A stretch of 8,802 nucleotides of DNA from Bacteroidota bacterium (GTDB lineage Bacteria; Bacteroidota; Ignavibacteria; Ignavibacteriales; Melioribacteraceae): positions 1-8,802 of the forward strand of contig JAKAHQ010000042.1 of NCBI GenBank assembly GCA_021814855.1, read 5' to 3'. Every line of letters starts with the position of its first letter. Position 1 is the stretch's first letter. The notes under the pieces were generated by a model, which saw only the letters and a list, made by a program, of their open reading frames with translations, had not been told where the DNA came from and did no database searches. The translations under genes and the position numbers were made by a program. This document shows positions 1 to 7,369 of the stretch, one piece after another.

Positions 1-748
1 CTCCAAGGTCGCCGCGCGCAACCATAATTCCGTCCGCAACATTTACAATACTTTCAAAATTTGAAACGGCTTCCGGTTTCTCAATCTTAGCAATAATAGG
101 TTTTTGCAGTCCTCGTTCTTCGAGCCATTTTTTCAAATGTGTAATATCTGCTGCTTCGCGTACAAACGAGAGGGCAATAAAATCGACTCGGTGTTTTAAT
201 GCGAACTCAAGATTTGCAAAATCCCTTTCGGTAACCGACGGGGTGCTCAACTTCATGCCGGGCAGGTTCATGCCTTTCTTCGGTTTCAGTATTCCGCCTT
301 CTATTATCTTGCAGACAACAGAATATTCATTTTTCTTGACGACTTTAAGATTGATCAATCCGTCGTCTATCAAAATTGTTTCTCCTACACGGGCATCCAT
401 GGGCAAGCGTTTATAGCTTGTAGAAATTTTTTGTTTCGTTCCTAAAATATCTTCGGTGGTTATTTCTATTTCGTCGCCGGAATTTATTTCTATCTGCGGC
501 TCGCTCAATTCGCCGATTCTAATCTTAGGTCCCTGCAGATCGATAAGGATCGGGATGGGGAGCGATCTCTGAATGCATAATTCATTGATGCGGTTGAATA
601 TCGTTTCAAAGTATTCTTCCGACCCGTGGGAAAAATTAAGACGGAACGCATCGCATCCGGCATCTATTAGTGCGTTAAGTTTTTCAACCGAGTCCGAAGC
701 GGGGCCCAGTGTTGCAAGTATTTTTGTCTTGGCAAATCTTTTAGTCAC
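1..748 (-). CDS. pyk: Pyruvate kinase, N-terminal half (cut by window edge)
   Basis: Pyruvate kinase transfers phosphate from phosphoenolpyruvate to ADP, giving pyruvate and ATP at the end of glycolysis, in the cytoplasm. The window holds 249 codons of a usual ~470 or more. Family motifs appear in order: KTKILATLGPAS at residues 7-18, RLNFSHG at 36-42, DLQGPKIRIG at 70-79, a B domain at about 80-165, GMNLPG at 159-164, and AKIEKPEA at 220-227. The last contains the catalytic lysine K221 and metal-binding E223. The reading frame leaves the window inside ARGDLG (244-249), which supplies the second metal ligand D247. These numbers sit one residue off E. coli PykF as I recall it, so the N-terminus is full length. 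The start is GTG at 748-746, chosen because it gives the normal N-terminus and overlaps the stop of the upstream protease gene (GTGA). An AAAGGA sits 12 bases upstream, a rather long spacing that fits translational coupling. The C-terminal (allosteric) domain is outside the window. Confidence 0.96.
   Translation of the reverse strand, partial: MTKRFAKTKILATLGPASDSVEKLNALIDAGCDAFRLNFSHGSEEYFETIFNRINELCIQRSLPIPILIDLQGPKIRIGELSEPQIEINSGDEIEITTEDILGTKQKISTSYKRLPMDARVGETILIDDGLINLKVVKKNEYSVVCKIIEGGILKPKKGMNLPGMKLSTPSVTERDFANLEFALKHRVDFIALSFVREAADITHLKKWLEERGLQKPIIAKIEKPEAVSNFESIVNVADGIMVARGDLG
745..748 (-). promoter_or_regulatory. GTGA stop/start overlap coupling protease and pyk
   Basis: The TGA stop of the Lon-related protease (747-745) and the GTG start of pyk (748-746) overlap as GTGA. 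Ribosomes ending the protease can restart on pyk, which makes the expression of the two genes linked. The nearest Shine-Dalgarno-like sequence for pyk, AAAGGA at 766-761, lies inside the protease C-terminal tail codons. Confidence 0.8.
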
Positions 749-3234
749 TTTTTCTTTTTATCCTTTAATGATGCGGTTGTATTTTCTTTTGAGTTGTTGT
801 TGTTCTTTTTCTTTTTTTCTTCAGGCCGCAATCTTTTTCTCATTGCGGATAACTCTTTTTCTACTTCTCCGAATACAGTGTTAACCTCGAACTTTCCGTT
901 CTTAAGTTTTTTTCCAGCGCGGATACCGGTTAATAATTCGATTGCTTCTTCAACTTTGGCGACCGCATAAATATGGAATTTTTTGTCCTTCACAGCCGCA
1001 ATTACTTCTTCCTTTAACATCAGGTCTTTTACATTTTGTTGAGGAATTATTACCCCGTTGGCGGCATTAAGTCCGTTCTGTTTGCATACGTCAAAGAATC
1101 CTTCAATTTTTTCGTTCACACCGCCGATTGGCTGGATATCTCCTTTTTGATTTACAGAGCCGGTAATTGCGTAGGTCTGCTTAATAGGAATTTTAGAAAT
1201 CGCGGAGAGCAGCGCGCAAATTTCTGTTATCGATGCGCTGTCGCCGTCAATCATTCCGTAACCCTGTTCGAACACCAAACTCGCGGTAAAAGAGAGAGGA
1301 ATCCTGGAGCCAAAATTTTCTCTAAAGTAACCTGAAATAATTAACACGCCTTTGTTGTGAGTGCTCCCGCTCATACCGGCTTCCCGTTCAACATTTATAA
1401 TATTGCCGCTGCCGAGCGAAACTGAAGCGGTAATCCGCGTAGGTTTCCCAAAGGCGTGATGCCCGCTTTCATAGACTGCCAGGCCGTTAATAGTTCCCAC
1501 GCGGGAACCGTGAGTGTCAATCAAAATTGTTCCGTCGGTTATCATCTGGGAAAGTTTTGATTCGTACAAGCCGTGACGTTCTTTTGCCGTATCGAATGCC
1601 TGGACAACATGGTATTCGCTCACCATTTTTTCGCCGCTGTCGTGCGCCCAAAAATTCGCTTCACGTACCAAGTCTGCAATGTACGCAAAACGCGTAGTCA
1701 GTTTGTTTTTCTCACCTGCATAGCGCGCGCCGTACTCAATTATTTTTGCAATTGCGGCCTTATCAAACTCAAGCAGTTTTTCGGTCTCGATTAATTTTTT
1801 AATTACCTTGGCGTATTCGGTCAGTGCTTGTTCCGTTCGCTGCATTTCGTAATCGAAATCGGCTTTAATCTTGAAAATTTTGTTGAAGTCGTCTTCGTAC
1901 TGTGAAAGGATCGAATAAATATAATTGTTGCCAACCATAATAATTTTGGTGTCGATGCTTATTGGCTGCGGTTTCAAAATGCTTGGAGAGAATTGGTAAA
2001 GATTTGCAATATCCTGGATTTCCAATTTCTCATAAAGCAATACACGTTTCAAAGTTTTCCAAACGCCCGGTTCGCTAAAGGCGTCCATAGCGTTGATAAC
2101 CAGATAGCCGCCGTTGGCGCGAAGCAGCGTACCGGCTTTAATTCTCGTAAAATCTGCGTACCATCCGCCTCGGCCGTCGCTGTATTTTTCTATTGTTCCG
2201 AATAGATTGCTGTAAGTCGGAGAGGTTTCAATAATAACCGGGCATTTTTTTATCTGCGAGTTATCGAGAACAATGTTCACTTCGTATTCTTTCATGTAAT
2301 CGATAATTATTCCGTCGTCGGCTTCTTCTTTCGCTGGCCGCTGTCCTTTAAACACATCAAGATTTTGAAGAATGTTCTCGCACACCTGGTTAAGATATTC
2401 TTTCACGTCCGGATTTTTAAATTTCTTTTTTAGATCTTCAACGGCAACGGAGACAATAGCGTTAGCGTATTCACTTTCCAGCTTGGATATTTTTTCCTGG
2501 AAGTCCTGCGTTAGCTTGAGACTCTCTCTAAATAATTTTTGGAGTTCTTCCTGGTAATTCAAATACTTTGTTTGGAAATCCTTTGCCTGCTCTTCGGTAA
2601 TTTTTTGTTCCCGGACGTACTCTTCCAACTGTTGAACGAACACCGGTTGATTTTCAATGACAGCGAAAATTTCCGGACGCGGCATTTCGCCTACTTTAAT
2701 TTGTCCAAGAGTAAAATTATCATGTCTTAGTTTTTCCTCAAACGTGTTCATCATATTCTGCTGAACTGATCCGAACTCGGCCAGCAATTTTTTCTTTTTG
2801 GAAACGAAAGGATCGTTTGAAAGAACCTGCGGAATTTTTTCCTGCAAAAATTTTATTGCTCTTTGAAGATCTTTTTTGAATTTGCTTGCCTGCCCGGCGG
2901 GAAATTGCAGCAGCGTAGGCCGGTCTTCATCTTTAAAATTGTTTACGTAAGCATAGTCGCTTAGATGAGAGCAGTCGGGAGTTATCGATTCGAGCATCTG
3001 TTGAATTGCCGTTAACTTTCCGGTGCCGGATAAACCGGTAACAAAAATATTATAACCCTGGCTTTTAAGATCGACGCCCAAACGCAGCGCTTTAAGCGCC
3101 CGTTCCTGTCCAACTATTCCTTCAATAGGTTTAAGACTTGTCGTAGATTCAAATTCAAAAACATCCGGGTCGCATGTCCACTTAAGGTCTTCCGGTTTTA
3201 ATTCTTTTGGCTGCCGAGCTTTGAGGAGCGCCAT
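745..3234 (-). CDS. Lon-related ATP-dependent protease (AAA_32/Lon_C type)
   Basis: An 829-residue AAA+ protease of the Lon-related group (COG1067; same broad type as E. coli YcbZ), not the canonical Lon with an N-terminal LAN domain. Residues 35-75 hold the start of the ATPase with P-loop GLSGTGK (67-73). Residues ~115-310 are a charged, largely helical insertion. ATPase features resume with GGYLVINAMDAF (375-386), FNKIFKIKADFD (450-461) and a sensor-2-like region around R515. The protease domain spans ~560-770. It has the Ser-Lys dyad: S666 in DGDSAS and K709 in GGVNEKIEG, 43 residues apart as in E. coli Lon (S679/K722). Proteolytic activity is therefore expected. Deviations: the residue after the P-loop lysine is Leu rather than Thr/Ser, and the C-terminus (805-829) is a low-complexity Lys/Asn tail. 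The start ATG at 3234 has only a weak SD-like GGA upstream (around 3245). The gene shares a 4-base overlap with pyk downstream and diverges from mfd. Substrates are unknown. Confidence 0.93.
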   Translation of the reverse strand: MALLKARQPKELKPEDLKWTCDPDVFEFESTTSLKPIEGIVGQERALKALRLGVDLKSQGYNIFVTGLSGTGKLTAIQQMLESITPDCSHLSDYAYVNNFKDEDRPTLLQFPAGQASKFKKDLQRAIKFLQEKIPQVLSNDPFVSKKKKLLAEFGSVQQNMMNTFEEKLRHDNFTLGQIKVGEMPRPEIFAVIENQPVFVQQLEEYVREQKITEEQAKDFQTKYLNYQEELQKLFRESLKLTQDFQEKISKLESEYANAIVSVAVEDLKKKFKNPDVKEYLNQVCENILQNLDVFKGQRPAKEEADDGIIIDYMKEYEVNIVLDNSQIKKCPVIIETSPTYSNLFGTIEKYSDGRGGWYADFTRIKAGTLLRANGGYLVINAMDAFSEPGVWKTLKRVLLYEKLEIQDIANLYQFSPSILKPQPISIDTKIIMVGNNYIYSILSQYEDDFNKIFKIKADFDYEMQRTEQALTEYAKVIKKLIETEKLLEFDKAAIAKIIEYGARYAGEKNKLTTRFAYIADLVREANFWAHDSGEKMVSEYHVVQAFDTAKERHGLYESKLSQMITDGTILIDTHGSRVGTINGLAVYESGHHAFGKPTRITASVSLGSGNIINVEREAGMSGSTHNKGVLIISGYFRENFGSRIPLSFTASLVFEQGYGMIDGDSASITEICALLSAISKIPIKQTYAITGSVNQKGDIQPIGGVNEKIEGFFDVCKQNGLNAANGVIIPQQNVKDLMLKEEVIAAVKDKKFHIYAVAKVEEAIELLTGIRAGKKLKNGKFEVNTVFGEVEKELSAMRKRLRPEEKKKKNNNNSKENTTASLKDKKKK

Positions 3235-3369
3235 AAATTGTTTCCGTGAATTGTTGGTTGAATTCGTATTGCAAAATAATAAAAATGAGATAATAGAAAT
3301 ATGCGTAAATCTGTTATTATTGAATCTAATGAGTTAATTTTGTGTTATTCTTTTACCGAACAATCCTTT

Positions 3370-3383
3370 CCCGCCCCGGCGGG
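3370..3383. repeat. GC-rich perfect inverted repeat (CCCGCC-CC-GGCGGG)
   Basis: CCCGCC (3370-3375) and GGCGGG (3378-3383) are perfect reverse complements separated by two bases; as RNA it would fold as a 5-bp stem with a 4-base loop. It is a GC island within an A/T-rich gap. No T tract follows it on either strand, so it is not a typical terminator. Its arms CCCGC/GCGGG recur in the hairpin at 6842-6867. Confidence 0.7.
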
Positions 3384-3413
3384 CTAAGGTGTTGTGTATT
3401 TTAAATAGAACAT

Positions 3414-3432
3414 CAGCCTTAACAACAGGCTG
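3414..3432 (+). repeat. Hairpin in the mfd leader
   Basis: CAGCCT (3414-3419) and AGGCTG (3427-3432) form a perfect 6-bp stem with a 7-base loop (TAACAAC). The stem ends 17 bases before the mfd ATG, so in an mfd mRNA it would lie directly next to the ribosome-binding region. It could be a 5'-leader structure or a DNA-binding site; function is unknown. Confidence 0.6.
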
Positions 3433-3449
3433 TAGAAAAATGGAATTGA

Positions 3450-6400
3450 ATGAAAACCCCTGTTGATACTCTCATCGATTCTTTGCTGCCGCTTCATAAA
3501 CTGAAGGAAGGGATAGCTGCGCCCGGGAATCAAGATAAAATTTTTGTCTCATCTTTTGCCGGATCGTCTAAATCAATCTTCGTAAAACTTGCCGTACCCC
3601 GTATCAAACAGCTGATTATACTTTGCCCGTCGGTGCAGTCTGTAAACGAAACCAAGGTTGAACTGAGTTTGATGGAACTTGAAGACCGGCTGATTATAAT
3701 AGATGAATTCAATATGGAGTTGCTTCAGGAGAAGCTAACAGACATAAATGGCCGCACAAGTTTTATACTGATTACAACCTACGAGCTATTAAAATTGAAG
3801 CTGCCGTCCATGAAATCGATTATGGCAAACACAACAAAGGTAGAAATCGGCGGTAATCTGACTTATGACGATTTAATCGAGTACTTAAATTCGATTAATT
3901 ACGATCGTACAAAGTTTGTAGAAAATCCCGGCGACTTCTCCGTACGCGGTTCAATAATTGATTTCTGGTCGTTCAGCGAAAAGCAGCCGTGTCGTCTGGA
4001 ATTCGACGGCGACTTTCTGGAATCGATTCGTCATTTTGATCCTGAAACACAGCGCTCTCTTAATAAACTTACGTCCGTAACTGTTGCTGCATCGCTGGAC
4101 GAAGCCGAAAACAACTCCGGCATTTTCGATTACCTGGATAATCCTCTGGTCATAGCGTCCGAATACGAATTGGAAAAATTATCCGAGAAAAAAAAATTCT
4201 CGGAAGAAACACCGCTGAAGATAGATATAGATGACGAATTGAAGGAAGAGCTTTTTGAATCGGAAAATGTTGAAGAAGTTATAGATAGGAAGAACGAGGG
4301 CGAGGATGAAATTTTATTTTCTTCCGAATTGCTTTACACTAAGAATGTCAGATGGATCATAGAAGATGAAATTGGCCGTCACGATGATCGTATAATCCTA
4401 AATTTTTCCGAAGCACCAGCCGTCAATTCGAATTTTGAATTGATGTATAATTTCATGAAGGACTACACATCAAAGAATTTCCAGGTAACAATTGCCGTTG
4501 AAAACGAATTGCAGATTAAACGTCTGTACGATCTCCTTGCCGATTTTAAGGAAGAAATGGCCGCGCTTCTGGAATCGGGAAAAATAAAATTTATTCTCTT
4601 CCCAATTAAAAATGGATTTATTTCAAAGGACACCGCACTTGTTCTATTAACCGATTACCAAATTTTCAACAAGCCGTACCGAACCAAGCTACCGTCCAAA
4701 GCTAAATTTAAAAAGTCGCGCGTTAAAGATTTTGCATCTATAAAACGCGGCGATTTTGTCGTGCACGAAAATTTCGGAATTGGCCAGTATGCCGGATTGG
4801 AAACAATAAAAATAGGCGAGGTAGAACAGGAATCGATAAAAATATTATACGCTGAAGGCGGAGTAGTTTATGTTAACCTTAATTACCTTTCTCTTGTAAA
4901 GAAATTTTCTTCAAAAGATAACGTTCCTCCTAAGCTATCCGTACTTGGCGGTACGGAATGGAAAACCACAAAGAAAAAAGTTAAAGCACAGATAAAAGAG
5001 GCTGCACGGGAATTAATTACTCTTTATGCCAGAAGAAAATCCGCGCAGGGTTTTTCATTCAGCACAGATTCAATTTGGCAGCGAGAACTCGAAGCGTCTT
5101 TCTTTTACGAGGATACGCCCGACCAGGTAAAAGTATCGGAAGAAGTTAAGCGCGACATGGAAGGCGAAAATCCGATGGACCGGCTTGTGTGCGGCGATGT
5201 TGGTTTCGGCAAAACAGAAATTGCCGTTCGCGCCGCCTTCAAAGCCATCAACGACGGCAAACAAGTTGCTTTGCTTGTGCCGACTACAATTCTTGCAGAA
5301 CAACATTACAATACATTCAAAGACCGGCTTAGACAGTTTCCGGTAAAAGTAGAAGCGCTTTCAAGGTTTCAAACAAAGGCCGAACAGACGGAGATAATAA
5401 AAAGATTGTTAAGCGGCGATGTTGATGTGGTTATCGGCACGCACCGGTTGATATCAAAGGATATTCAATTTAAAGATCTCGGGTTGCTCATCATCGACGA
5501 AGAACACAGGTTTGGCGTAATGGCAAAAGAAAAATTGCGTTCTCTTAAAGCAAATGTTGATACGCTGACTTTAACCGCTACGCCGATACCGCGCACGCTT
5601 AATCTATCATTGCTCGGCGCTCGCGACCTATCTATTATTGCTACGCCGCCGCCCAACCGCCAGCCGATTTATACTAAGGTAGATACATTCGACGTTCTTA
5701 AAGTGCGCGAATGGATTTTGAACGAGGTAAAGCGCGGAGGGCAGGTTTATTTTGTTCATGATCGAATCCAATCTATCGAAAAAATTTCGGCGTATATACA
5801 AAAATATATTCCGGAAATACGAATTGGTGTTGCACACGGACAGATGAAGCCTGCCGATCTCGAAAAGGTAATTCATAATTTCCTGAATAGGAATTACCAC
5901 ATGTTAATCTCCACAAAAATTATAGAGTCCGGTCTTGATATACCTAATGTTAATACTATTATTATAAACCGAGCGGATCGGTTCGGACTTGCGGAGCTTC
6001 ACCAGCTTCGGGGACGTGTTGGCCGGTCGGATAGACAGGCTTACGCATTTTTTCTTGTTCCGTCGTTGAACGCAATTACAAAAAAAGCTGTTAAGCGATT
6101 ACAGGCAATTGAAGAATACACGGAGCTTGGCGAGGGCTTCAACTTGTCGATGCGCGATCTGGAAATACGGGGCGCAGGAAATCTTTTGGGAACCGAGCAA
6201 AGCGGATTTATCGATTCGGTAGGATTTGATATGTATCTTAAACTCCTGGATGAAGCTGTTGAGGAGTTGAAGCAAAGCGAATTTAAAGAAGTATTTAAAG
6301 AACTGCCGAGGCAGCAGGAAAGATCCGAACCAACAATTGATACCTACTTTGAAATCGGTATACCGAAATCATTTATGCCTGATCAAGCAGACAGACTGAG

Positions 6401-6797
6401 CTTTTACACCGCTTTATTCTCAATGCTGAAATTTGAAGAGCTCGACGAGATCAAGGAAGAAATGATAGATAGGTTCGGTAGGCCGCCCGTCAACGTTGAA
6501 CGGTTAATCCTTGCCGCAGTGTTAAGATTTCGGGCGTCGTTTATCTTGCTTGAGCGGGTTATTGTCCAGGAAAGAAAAATTATTATCATTCTTCCAAAGG
6601 GTGAAAAAGAATCGTTCTACCAGAATAAATTTATTCTTGTTCTTGATTTCATAAATAAAAATTATTCAAAGGAGATAAGATTCGTTCAGTCAAACGAAAC
6701 TCTTAAACTGGAAATGATAAACAAATTCAACTCGCCGGAAAGCGCAATGAATTTCTTAATTAAGTTTTGCACTGAACTTTACGATATTATCAAATAA
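3450..6797 (+). CDS. mfd: Transcription-repair coupling factor Mfd
   Basis: Mfd is a DNA translocase that pushes on RNA polymerase stalled at a lesion, releases it and recruits UvrA for nucleotide excision repair. The protein is complete (1115 residues; E. coli about 1148). The N-terminal UvrB-like module (about 1-240) has a degenerate P-loop (AGSSKS, 38-42) and the NPGDFSVRG...CRLEF segment (159-185). The RNA-polymerase-interaction domain follows (KRGDFVVHENFGIGQYAGLE, 432-451). The RecG-like motor has Walker A GDVGFGKTE (582-590), DEEH (683-686), TATPIPRT (709-716), STKIIESGLDIPN (821-833), QLRGRVGRS (852-860) and the TRG-type DLEIRGAGNLLGTEQSG (903-919). The C-terminal TRCF regulatory domain is about 960-1080. 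All motor residues look intact. Residues about 241-292 form a very acidic, probably flexible stretch. Start ATG at 3450 has only a weak GGA (3442-3444) upstream; an ATG at 3440 is out of frame. The gene appears to be transcribed from the divergent intergenic region. Confidence 0.97.
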   Translation: MKTPVDTLIDSLLPLHKLKEGIAAPGNQDKIFVSSFAGSSKSIFVKLAVPRIKQLIILCPSVQSVNETKVELSLMELEDRLIIIDEFNMELLQEKLTDINGRTSFILITTYELLKLKLPSMKSIMANTTKVEIGGNLTYDDLIEYLNSINYDRTKFVENPGDFSVRGSIIDFWSFSEKQPCRLEFDGDFLESIRHFDPETQRSLNKLTSVTVAASLDEAENNSGIFDYLDNPLVIASEYELEKLSEKKKFSEETPLKIDIDDELKEELFESENVEEVIDRKNEGEDEILFSSELLYTKNVRWIIEDEIGRHDDRIILNFSEAPAVNSNFELMYNFMKDYTSKNFQVTIAVENELQIKRLYDLLADFKEEMAALLESGKIKFILFPIKNGFISKDTALVLLTDYQIFNKPYRTKLPSKAKFKKSRVKDFASIKRGDFVVHENFGIGQYAGLETIKIGEVEQESIKILYAEGGVVYVNLNYLSLVKKFSSKDNVPPKLSVLGGTEWKTTKKKVKAQIKEAARELITLYARRKSAQGFSFSTDSIWQRELEASFFYEDTPDQVKVSEEVKRDMEGENPMDRLVCGDVGFGKTEIAVRAAFKAINDGKQVALLVPTTILAEQHYNTFKDRLRQFPVKVEALSRFQTKAEQTEIIKRLLSGDVDVVIGTHRLISKDIQFKDLGLLIIDEEHRFGVMAKEKLRSLKANVDTLTLTATPIPRTLNLSLLGARDLSIIATPPPNRQPIYTKVDTFDVLKVREWILNEVKRGGQVYFVHDRIQSIEKISAYIQKYIPEIRIGVAHGQMKPADLEKVIHNFLNRNYHMLISTKIIESGLDIPNVNTIIINRADRFGLAELHQLRGRVGRSDRQAYAFFLVPSLNAITKKAVKRLQAIEEYTELGEGFNLSMRDLEIRGAGNLLGTEQSGFIDSVGFDMYLKLLDEAVEELKQSEFKEVFKELPRQQERSEPTIDTYFEIGIPKSFMPDQADRLSFYTALFSMLKFEELDEIKEEMIDRFGRPPVNVERLILAAVLRFRASFILLERVIVQERKIIIILPKGEKESFYQNKFILVLDFINKNYSKEIRFVQSNETLKLEMINKFNSPESAMNFLIKFCTELYDIIK

Positions 6798-6812
6798 TAT
6801 CATTCGGATATT

Positions 6813-6818
6813 TATAAT
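6813..6818 (+). promoter_or_regulatory. Candidate -10 element (TATAAT)
   Basis: A perfect TATAAT lies 16 bases after the mfd stop codon, in an A/T-rich stretch where chance matches are common. No good -35 match lies 16-18 bases upstream. If used, the transcript would start near 6825 and begin with the hairpins at 6842-6885 before the haem-binding gene. Confidence 0.25.
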
Positions 6819-6841
6819 TTTATTTCTCAAAAGTTTTTTTA

Positions 6842-6867
6842 ACATTCCCGCAGAGAAAGCGGGATGT
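6842..6867 (+). repeat. Hairpin with CCCGC/GCGGG arms
   Basis: TCCCGC (6846-6851) pairs with GCGGGA (6859-6864) around a 7-base loop (AGAGAAA). With T6845 bulged, ACA (6842-6844) pairs with TGT (6865-6867), making a 9-bp stem. It has no T tract downstream on the plus strand. It shares the CCCGC/GCGGG arms with the inverted repeat at 3370-3383. Confidence 0.6.
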
Positions 6868-6868
6868 C

Positions 6869-6885
6869 AATATTTCCGGAATATT
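6869..6885. repeat. Imperfect palindrome around TTCCGGAA
   Basis: TTCCGGAA (6874-6881) is a perfect 8-base palindrome. With T6873 bulged, the flanks AATA (6869-6872) and TATT (6882-6885) also pair. It ends 7 bases before the Shine-Dalgarno of the haem-binding gene. It could be an operator or part of a leader structure; nothing in the sequence decides. Confidence 0.45.
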
Positions 6886-6892
6886 AAAACTG

Positions 6893-6898
6893 AAGGAG
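6893..6898 (+). promoter_or_regulatory. Shine-Dalgarno of haem-binding gene
   Basis: AAGGAG is placed 5 bases before the ATG at 6904. It selects this start over an ATG at 6900, which is in another frame. It is one of only two strong Shine-Dalgarno sequences in the window. Confidence 0.75.
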
Positions 6899-6903
6899 TA
6901 TGT

Positions 6904-7344
6904 ATGGGAAGAATAACAAAAGCGGTACTGATTATTCTGATCTTGGCATTTATAGGAATTCAATTTGTTGATGTAGAAAAAACCAATCCCCCGGTTAAAG
7001 GAGATATCGGCGCGCCGCAGGAAGTAAAAACAATTCTTAAAAAATCGTGTTATGATTGTCATTCGAATGAAACAAAATGGCCATGGTACAGCAATGTTGC
7101 CCCGGTTTCATGGTTTGTTACCGACGATGTTAATTCGGGAAGAAGACATCTAAATTTTTCCGCATGGGAAACTTATAACGATGTAAGAAAAGAAAAGAAG
7201 ATGAAAGAAATTTGGGACGAAATTAGCCAGGACGATATGCCGATGAAAGCTTATACGTATATGCATCCCGGTACCGAACTTGATTTAAACGAGAAAGGAA
7301 TTATCAAAAAATGGGTTACCGGAAAAGGAATAGGTGAAAATTGA
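6904..7344 (+). CDS. Membrane-anchored haem-binding (Haem_bd-type) protein
   Basis: A 146-residue protein with one hydrophobic N-terminal segment (about residues 7-20, AVLIILILAFIGIQF) after a short basic start. This looks like an uncleaved membrane anchor or signal, placing the rest in the periplasm. CYDCH at 48-52 is a c-type haem attachment motif (CxxCH), followed by SNETKWPWYSNVAPVSWFV, which is characteristic of the Haem_bd family (PF14376) common in Bacteroidota and relatives. M111 or M113 in DDMPMKAY is a candidate distal haem ligand (inference). These proteins are usually described as haem-binding; the electron partner is unknown. Length is normal for the family. ATG at 6904 is supported by AAGGAG 5 bases upstream. 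The gene follows mfd by 106 bases and precedes the DUF72 gene by 25 bases, so it may be co-transcribed with the DUF72/YbjQ pair. Confidence 0.88.
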   Translation: MGRITKAVLIILILAFIGIQFVDVEKTNPPVKGDIGAPQEVKTILKKSCYDCHSNETKWPWYSNVAPVSWFVTDDVNSGRRHLNFSAWETYNDVRKEKKMKEIWDEISQDDMPMKAYTYMHPGTELDLNEKGIIKKWVTGKGIGEN

Positions 7345-7369
7345 TAATATCTAAATTGTAAGATGAATT

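Larger units (their letters stand above)
3235..3449. other. Divergent intergenic region between Lon-related protease and mfd
   Basis: This 215-base gap must carry the promoters of both divergent transcription units. It is strongly A/T-rich from about 3260 to 3350, then contains a GC-rich palindrome (3370-3383) and a second hairpin (3414-3432) close to the mfd start. A weak plus-strand sigma70-like pair for mfd is TTGAAT (3320-3325) with TGTTAT (3343-3348) at 17-base spacing, each matching 4 of 6 consensus bases; I would not rely on it. No convincing minus-strand pair was found, although TATTAT hexamers occur. No small gene is evident. Confidence 0.6.
6798..6903 (+). other. Structured intergenic region upstream of haem-binding gene
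   Basis: The 106-base gap holds a perfect TATAAT at 6813-6818 without a recognisable -35 hexamer, a T tract (6834-6840), a bulged hairpin (6842-6867), a second imperfect palindrome (6869-6885) and a strong Shine-Dalgarno. The T tract precedes rather than follows the hairpin, so no clear intrinsic terminator for mfd can be called. The downstream genes may have their own promoter here or may be reached by mfd read-through. Confidence 0.5.

Noticed and set aside
573..884. Plus-strand open frame of 103 codons across the pyk/protease junction
   Set aside because: It lies antisense to the pyk start and the protease end, which have clear family motifs; the translation is hydrophobic low-complexity matching antisense of Lys-rich codons.
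3370..3383. Intrinsic terminator at the GC-rich palindrome
   Set aside because: No T tract follows on either strand, and it lies between divergent genes where no terminator is needed.
5070..5900. Minus-strand open frames of 60-90 codons inside mfd
   Set aside because: They are antisense to the highly conserved motor domain of mfd and show no recognisable motifs or ribosome-binding sites.
6834..6867. Intrinsic terminator for mfd
   Set aside because: A hairpin and a T tract are both present, but the T tract is upstream of the hairpin on the plus strand, and on the minus strand the hairpin is followed by A residues.
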